DNA from: Nitrososphaerota archaeon
Lineage (GTDB): Archaea > Thermoproteota > Nitrososphaeria > Nitrososphaerales > Nitrosopumilaceae
DNA length: 7,466 bases
Direction of reading: 5' to 3'
Assembly (NCBI GenBank): GCA_028867395.1
Contig: JAGWGO010000066.1
Span: forward strand, 1-7,466
Part shown: piece by piece, positions 4,665 to 7,466 of the stretch
How positions within the stretch are numbered: the stretch's first letter is position 1
Layout of the letters: the number at the start of each line of letters is the position of its first letter
The notes under the pieces: generated by a model
The model's input: only the letters and a program-made list of their open reading frames with translations
Databases searched by the model: none
Told to the model about the DNA's origin: nothing
Translations under genes and position numbers: made by a program

Positions 4665-5615
4665 ATGATAGTTAATAGTAAGACGCCAAAACAAGAGTTT
4701 GTATTCCAGTCAAAGACTGGAGAGAAATGCCCATCTAGTGGCAACTCGCACGGGCCGCTTGTAACTGACAGCATACGCGGTGAGATCTTGTGTGCCGCCT
4801 GCGGTTTGGTACTTGCAGACAAGGTCGAAGATTCGGGACCTGAGCAAAGGTCATTTACCATGGAGGAATACTCGCAAAACTCCAGAACCGGCCTTGCCTC
4901 TACACTTTCCATCCATGACAAGGGATTGTCGACAGTTATCGGAAGTGCAGACAGGGACGCGGCTGGAAATTCCATTTCATCGTACATGAAGTATGCCTTC
5001 AACAGGCTGCGAACGTGGGACAGCAGAAGCAAGGTCAACTCGTCAGAGCGAAACCTCAGGTCTGCATTTGCCCTAATGGAAAGTGTGCAATCAAAGTTGG
5101 AGATATCGGACACTGTCATTGAAAGGGCAGCCTATATTTACAGAAAGGCATTGACCAAAAACATCATAAGGGGAAGAACGATTTCTGGAATGATTCTTGC
5201 CGCGCTCTATGTGGCATGCAGAGAATCCAACGTGCCAAGAACACTGCAGGATATAGCAATGGCAGGAAACGTCTCGTTCAAGGATCTCTCAAGACACTAT
5301 AGGGTACTTGTAAAATCACTCGAACTTCAGGTGGGTTCGTTCAATGCTCTCGAGTTTGTCTCCAAGATAGGAACAATGGTTGGTCTCAGTGAGAAGTCAA
5401 AAAGGGGCGCATTAGATATCTTGCACAGGGCGCACGAGAAGGGAATCACAGATGGAAAGAATCCGATATCACTTGCTGCAACCTCTGTGTTTCTATCTGG
5501 CGTGATAAACGAGGAAAAGGTTACACAGAAGAGCATAGCAAAGGCATCTGGTGTTAGCAGCGTAACAATTAGAAATCAGGCAAAGATACTAAAAAAACAG
5601 TTAGGACTAGAATAG
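4665..5615 (+). CDS. tfb: Transcription initiation factor B (TFB, TFIIB homologue) with an atypical zinc ribbon
   Basis: TFB binds the TBP-TATA complex and the BRE, and recruits archaeal RNA polymerase. At 316 residues it is full length. In order: a zinc ribbon (about 20-50), the B-reader/linker (about 58-95, including the conserved IHDKGLST at 83-90), and two cyclin-like repeats (about 107-205 and 212-312), the second ending with the DNA-contacting VSSVTIRNQAKIL. The usual ribbon is C-x2-C...C-x2-C. Here the first pair reads C22-P-S-S25, so the second cysteine is replaced by serine (codon AGT, one change from TGT), while C43 and C46 are intact and His29 is nearby. Archaea of this group carry several TFB paralogues, so this may be a specialised one. 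It precedes the reductase gene by 2 bases, forming a likely operon under the operator-bearing promoter at 4600-4663. Confidence 0.95.
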   Translation: MIVNSKTPKQEFVFQSKTGEKCPSSGNSHGPLVTDSIRGEILCAACGLVLADKVEDSGPEQRSFTMEEYSQNSRTGLASTLSIHDKGLSTVIGSADRDAAGNSISSYMKYAFNRLRTWDSRSKVNSSERNLRSAFALMESVQSKLEISDTVIERAAYIYRKALTKNIIRGRTISGMILAALYVACRESNVPRTLQDIAMAGNVSFKDLSRHYRVLVKSLELQVGSFNALEFVSKIGTMVGLSEKSKRGALDILHRAHEKGITDGKNPISLAATSVFLSGVINEEKVTQKSIAKASGVSSVTIRNQAKILKKQLGLE

Positions 5616-5617
5616 AA

Positions 5618-6241
5618 ATGAAGACACTACTAGTTCACTATACGCCAAGAAATGAAAGATCAAACACAAAACAACTTGTGGATGCATTCAGGTCTGGGAT
5701 AAAAAACTCAGAGATTGAGGAGCTGAACCTTTCACAGGACGTTCCAGATCTTTTCTTGGAGGAGAACCTGGCAGCGTACATACAGAGAAACTATCTGGGG
5801 CAGGACCTGACACCAAGGCAGAAAAAATCGATTGCAAAGATGGACCGCATGACAGAGCAGCTAAAATCTGCAGATGTCGTGGTTGTTGCATATCCCATGT
5901 ACAATTTTTCAATGCCTGCATCAGTCAAGGCATGGTTTGACTCTGTAATGCTAAAGGGACAGACATGGGATGTCAGGGACGGAAAATATGTCGGGCTGAT
6001 GAAGGACAAAAAGGCACTTGTGCTTGTTGCAAGCGGTGGGTTTTACGGAAAGGAACCGATGATGTCATGGGAGCATGCGCTATCGCTTGGAAAAGCAGAG
6101 TTTCAGTTTATGGGGTATTCAGACGTGCGCGGAGTTCTTGCAGAGGGGATGAATGCAGGAGACGAGAACAAGCTTGCGGTTCTTAAAAAAACTGTAGGCG
6201 AAGTGCAAAAGATATCTCAAGAATGGTATCAAAGAAAATAA
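5618..6241 (+). CDS. FMN-dependent NAD(P)H:quinone reductase / azoreductase-like flavoprotein
   Basis: This 207-residue protein has the flavodoxin-like fold of the AzoR/NQO family, which uses FMN to pass two electrons from NAD(P)H to quinones or azo compounds and so avoids semiquinone radicals. Visible elements are beta-strand 1 followed by the FMN phosphate loop (KTLLVHYTPRNERSNT, 2-17), strand DVVVVAYPMYNFSMPASVKAWFD (86-108) with the YPMYNFS-P flavin-ring segment typical of AzoR, and the SGGFY loop at 139-143 near the isoalloxazine. No signal peptide or membrane helix is seen, so it is cytoplasmic. It starts 2 bases after the TFB stop, implying a dicistronic mRNA; only a poor Shine-Dalgarno (AGGA near 5603) is present. 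With an HxlR-type regulator upstream, a quinone or electrophile detoxification role is likely but inferred. The exact substrate is unknown. Confidence 0.88.
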   Translation: MKTLLVHYTPRNERSNTKQLVDAFRSGIKNSEIEELNLSQDVPDLFLEENLAAYIQRNYLGQDLTPRQKKSIAKMDRMTEQLKSADVVVVAYPMYNFSMPASVKAWFDSVMLKGQTWDVRDGKYVGLMKDKKALVLVASGGFYGKEPMMSWEHALSLGKAEFQFMGYSDVRGVLAEGMNAGDENKLAVLKKTVGEVQKISQEWYQRK

Positions 6242-6281
6242 GACTTCACACACACTGCAGAGATGTATCTGAAAAATTTGT

Positions 6282-7466
6282 CTAACTTTTGGACAGGACT
6301 TTGGTCATTATCTCAAGTCCCTGCTCTATCTGCTCTTTTGTTATTACAAGCGGGGGTATGATTCTAAGTGATTTCTGACCTGCACCGAGAGTAAGAAGGC
6401 CGCTTTTGAAGAGCTCTGCAATTTTCTTTTCTCTTCTGGATTTTGTGTCAAACTCTAAACCAATCATCAAGCCAAGACCTCTTACATCGCTTACTCCTTT
6501 CTTGCCGACAATCTCTTCCAGTCCTCTCCTCAAGATCTTTCCCATCCTGGTTGCATTCTCAAGCAACTTGTCTCGCTTTATGACATGGATTGTCCTTGCT
6601 CCAATTGCCATGTCAATTCTGCTTCCGCCACCCCATGTGCTTGACAACGCAGATCTTTCTTTTGGCTCTAGGTTCTTGTTGTACATTGTAGCTCCTACCT
6701 GCAATGCTTTTGCGGAGGTCATGATGTCCGGTGTTACTCCATAATGCTCAAATGCCCACCACTTGCCTGTGTAGCCTACACCTGACTGCACCTCGTCTAA
6801 GATAAGCGGGACTCCGTATCTTGTTGCGAATTTTCTCAAGTTTCTGATGAACGTTTTGCTTGCAACGTTGTATCCACCCTCTCCCTGGACAACCTCTGTC
6901 AGAATGAATGCAATCTTGTTTTCTTTGAGCAGATATTCTGCAGCATCAATCTCTGGGTCGTCATCTTTTATGCAAAACTTGATCCTCTTAACCGGAAACT
7001 CTGGAAAGTTGTACTTGTGCACAGGCTTGCTAAAAGTAAACGTGAGCGCGCCAAGTGTTCTTCCGTGAAATGCCCCAAGGCATGACATGCCAGGCAGAGG
7101 GCCCATCTTCCTATATGCTATCTTGATAGCATTTTCTACTGCCTCTGCCCCGGAATTGATAAAAAACGTCTTGAAATTTCTTGGTAAAATGGTCGAGACC
7201 GTCTCTGCAAGGTCGGCATGCTCTTTTGAGTAAAAGTCCTGGCCTGCAATCTTGTGGGTACCGTTTGTCGAGTATTCTGCAAGCGTCTCAAGAACATCGG
7301 GATGGGAATATCCTATGGGGCATGCCCCTATGTTAGAGGTAAAGTCAAGAAACCTGTTGCCGTCGAGGTCTTCGATGACACAGTCGTGTCCGTTTGCAAT
7401 GACAAGCGGATACATAAACGTCGAGTCATATGCGTACCTTTTCATCTTGGCTATGACTTGACTTGA
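6282..7466 (-). CDS. Class-III PLP-dependent aminotransferase (lysine 6-/4-aminobutyrate/acetylornithine aminotransferase-like), start not resolved at window edge
   Basis: The enzyme transfers a terminal amino group of a substrate such as lysine, ornithine or GABA to 2-oxoglutarate using PLP. Counting from the Met at 7445, it has the DLDGNRFLDF segment (26-35), the phosphate-contacting INSGAEAVENAIK (96-108), AFHGRT (125-130), TEVVQGEGG (183-191), the PLP-ring aspartate D217 in LILDEVQSG, and the Schiff-base lysine K246 in TSAKALQVG. SAKALQVG and SSTWGGGSRIDM resemble the lysine 6-aminotransferase group more than classical ArgD or GabT. The frame is open through seven more codons (SSQVIAK) to the edge, and relatives usually have 20-30 residues before this point, so the true start probably lies outside. 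Met 7445 is an alternative start giving 387 residues. It converges on the reductase gene with a 40-base gap. Confidence 0.9.
   Translation of the reverse strand, partial: SSQVIAKMKRYAYDSTFMYPLVIANGHDCVIEDLDGNRFLDFTSNIGACPIGYSHPDVLETLAEYSTNGTHKIAGQDFYSKEHADLAETVSTILPRNFKTFFINSGAEAVENAIKIAYRKMGPLPGMSCLGAFHGRTLGALTFTFSKPVHKYNFPEFPVKRIKFCIKDDDPEIDAAEYLLKENKIAFILTEVVQGEGGYNVASKTFIRNLRKFATRYGVPLILDEVQSGVGYTGKWWAFEHYGVTPDIMTSAKALQVGATMYNKNLEPKERSALSSTWGGGSRIDMAIGARTIHVIKRDKLLENATRMGKILRRGLEEIVGKKGVSDVRGLGLMIGLEFDTKSRREKKIAELFKSGLLTLGAGQKSLRIIPPLVITKEQIEQGLEIMTKVLSKS

Noticed and set aside
1..7466. Mobile element, CRISPR array, tRNA or rRNA
   Set aside because: I saw no transposase motifs, no regularly spaced repeats, no terminal inverted repeats around a gene, and no tRNA or rRNA signature on either strand by eye.

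Overview
The window looks like a chromosomal segment of a Nitrososphaerota (Thaumarchaeota) archaeon, probably related to the ammonia oxidisers. Five things suggest this: an archaeal transcription factor B gene, a TATA box spaced for a leaderless or near-leaderless transcript before several genes, an archaeal-type zinc HemB, frequent AGG/AGA and ATA codons, and a four-helix membrane protein of a type I associate with this phylum. The species cannot be read from the sequence. Both ends cut a gene.

Layout. Positions 1-1164 (+) hold the C-terminal part of hemB (heme and cobamide precursor synthesis), coupled by a 4-base overlap to a small unrecognised helical protein. A convergent HD-domain phosphohydrolase gene follows on the minus strand (1161-1790); the two genes share a CTAG that supplies both stop codons. 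After a 197-base AT-rich intergenic stretch comes a 40-residue C2H2 zinc-finger protein (1988-2110), then an acyl-CoA dehydrogenase (2149-3402), each with its own TATA box. Positions 3487-3993 hold a four-helix membrane protein whose reading frame is broken twice, -1 then +1, at short homopolymers.

Positions 4062-6241 are the most interesting part. An HxlR-type winged-helix regulator with a cysteine at the usual redox position is followed by a TFB gene, which sits 2 bases before an FMN-dependent NAD(P)H:quinone reductase/azoreductase-like gene. In bacteria, HxlR regulators (YodB, HypR) control azoreductases and nitroreductases in response to quinones and disulfide stress. Here a general transcription factor is inserted between regulator and enzyme. 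The same palindrome, TATAG-N3-CTATA, occurs twice: just upstream of the HxlR TATA box and over the predicted start of the TFB-reductase transcript. This suggests one operator shared by both units. The TFB promoter also carries direct and inverted TTAACTTGA-like repeats around its TATA box, and the TFB zinc ribbon lacks one of its four usual cysteines.

The right end (6282 to the edge, minus strand) is a class-III PLP aminotransferase with features of the lysine 6-aminotransferase group, convergent with the reductase. I saw no rRNA, tRNA, CRISPR array or transposase. No gene-free stretch exceeds 300 bases.
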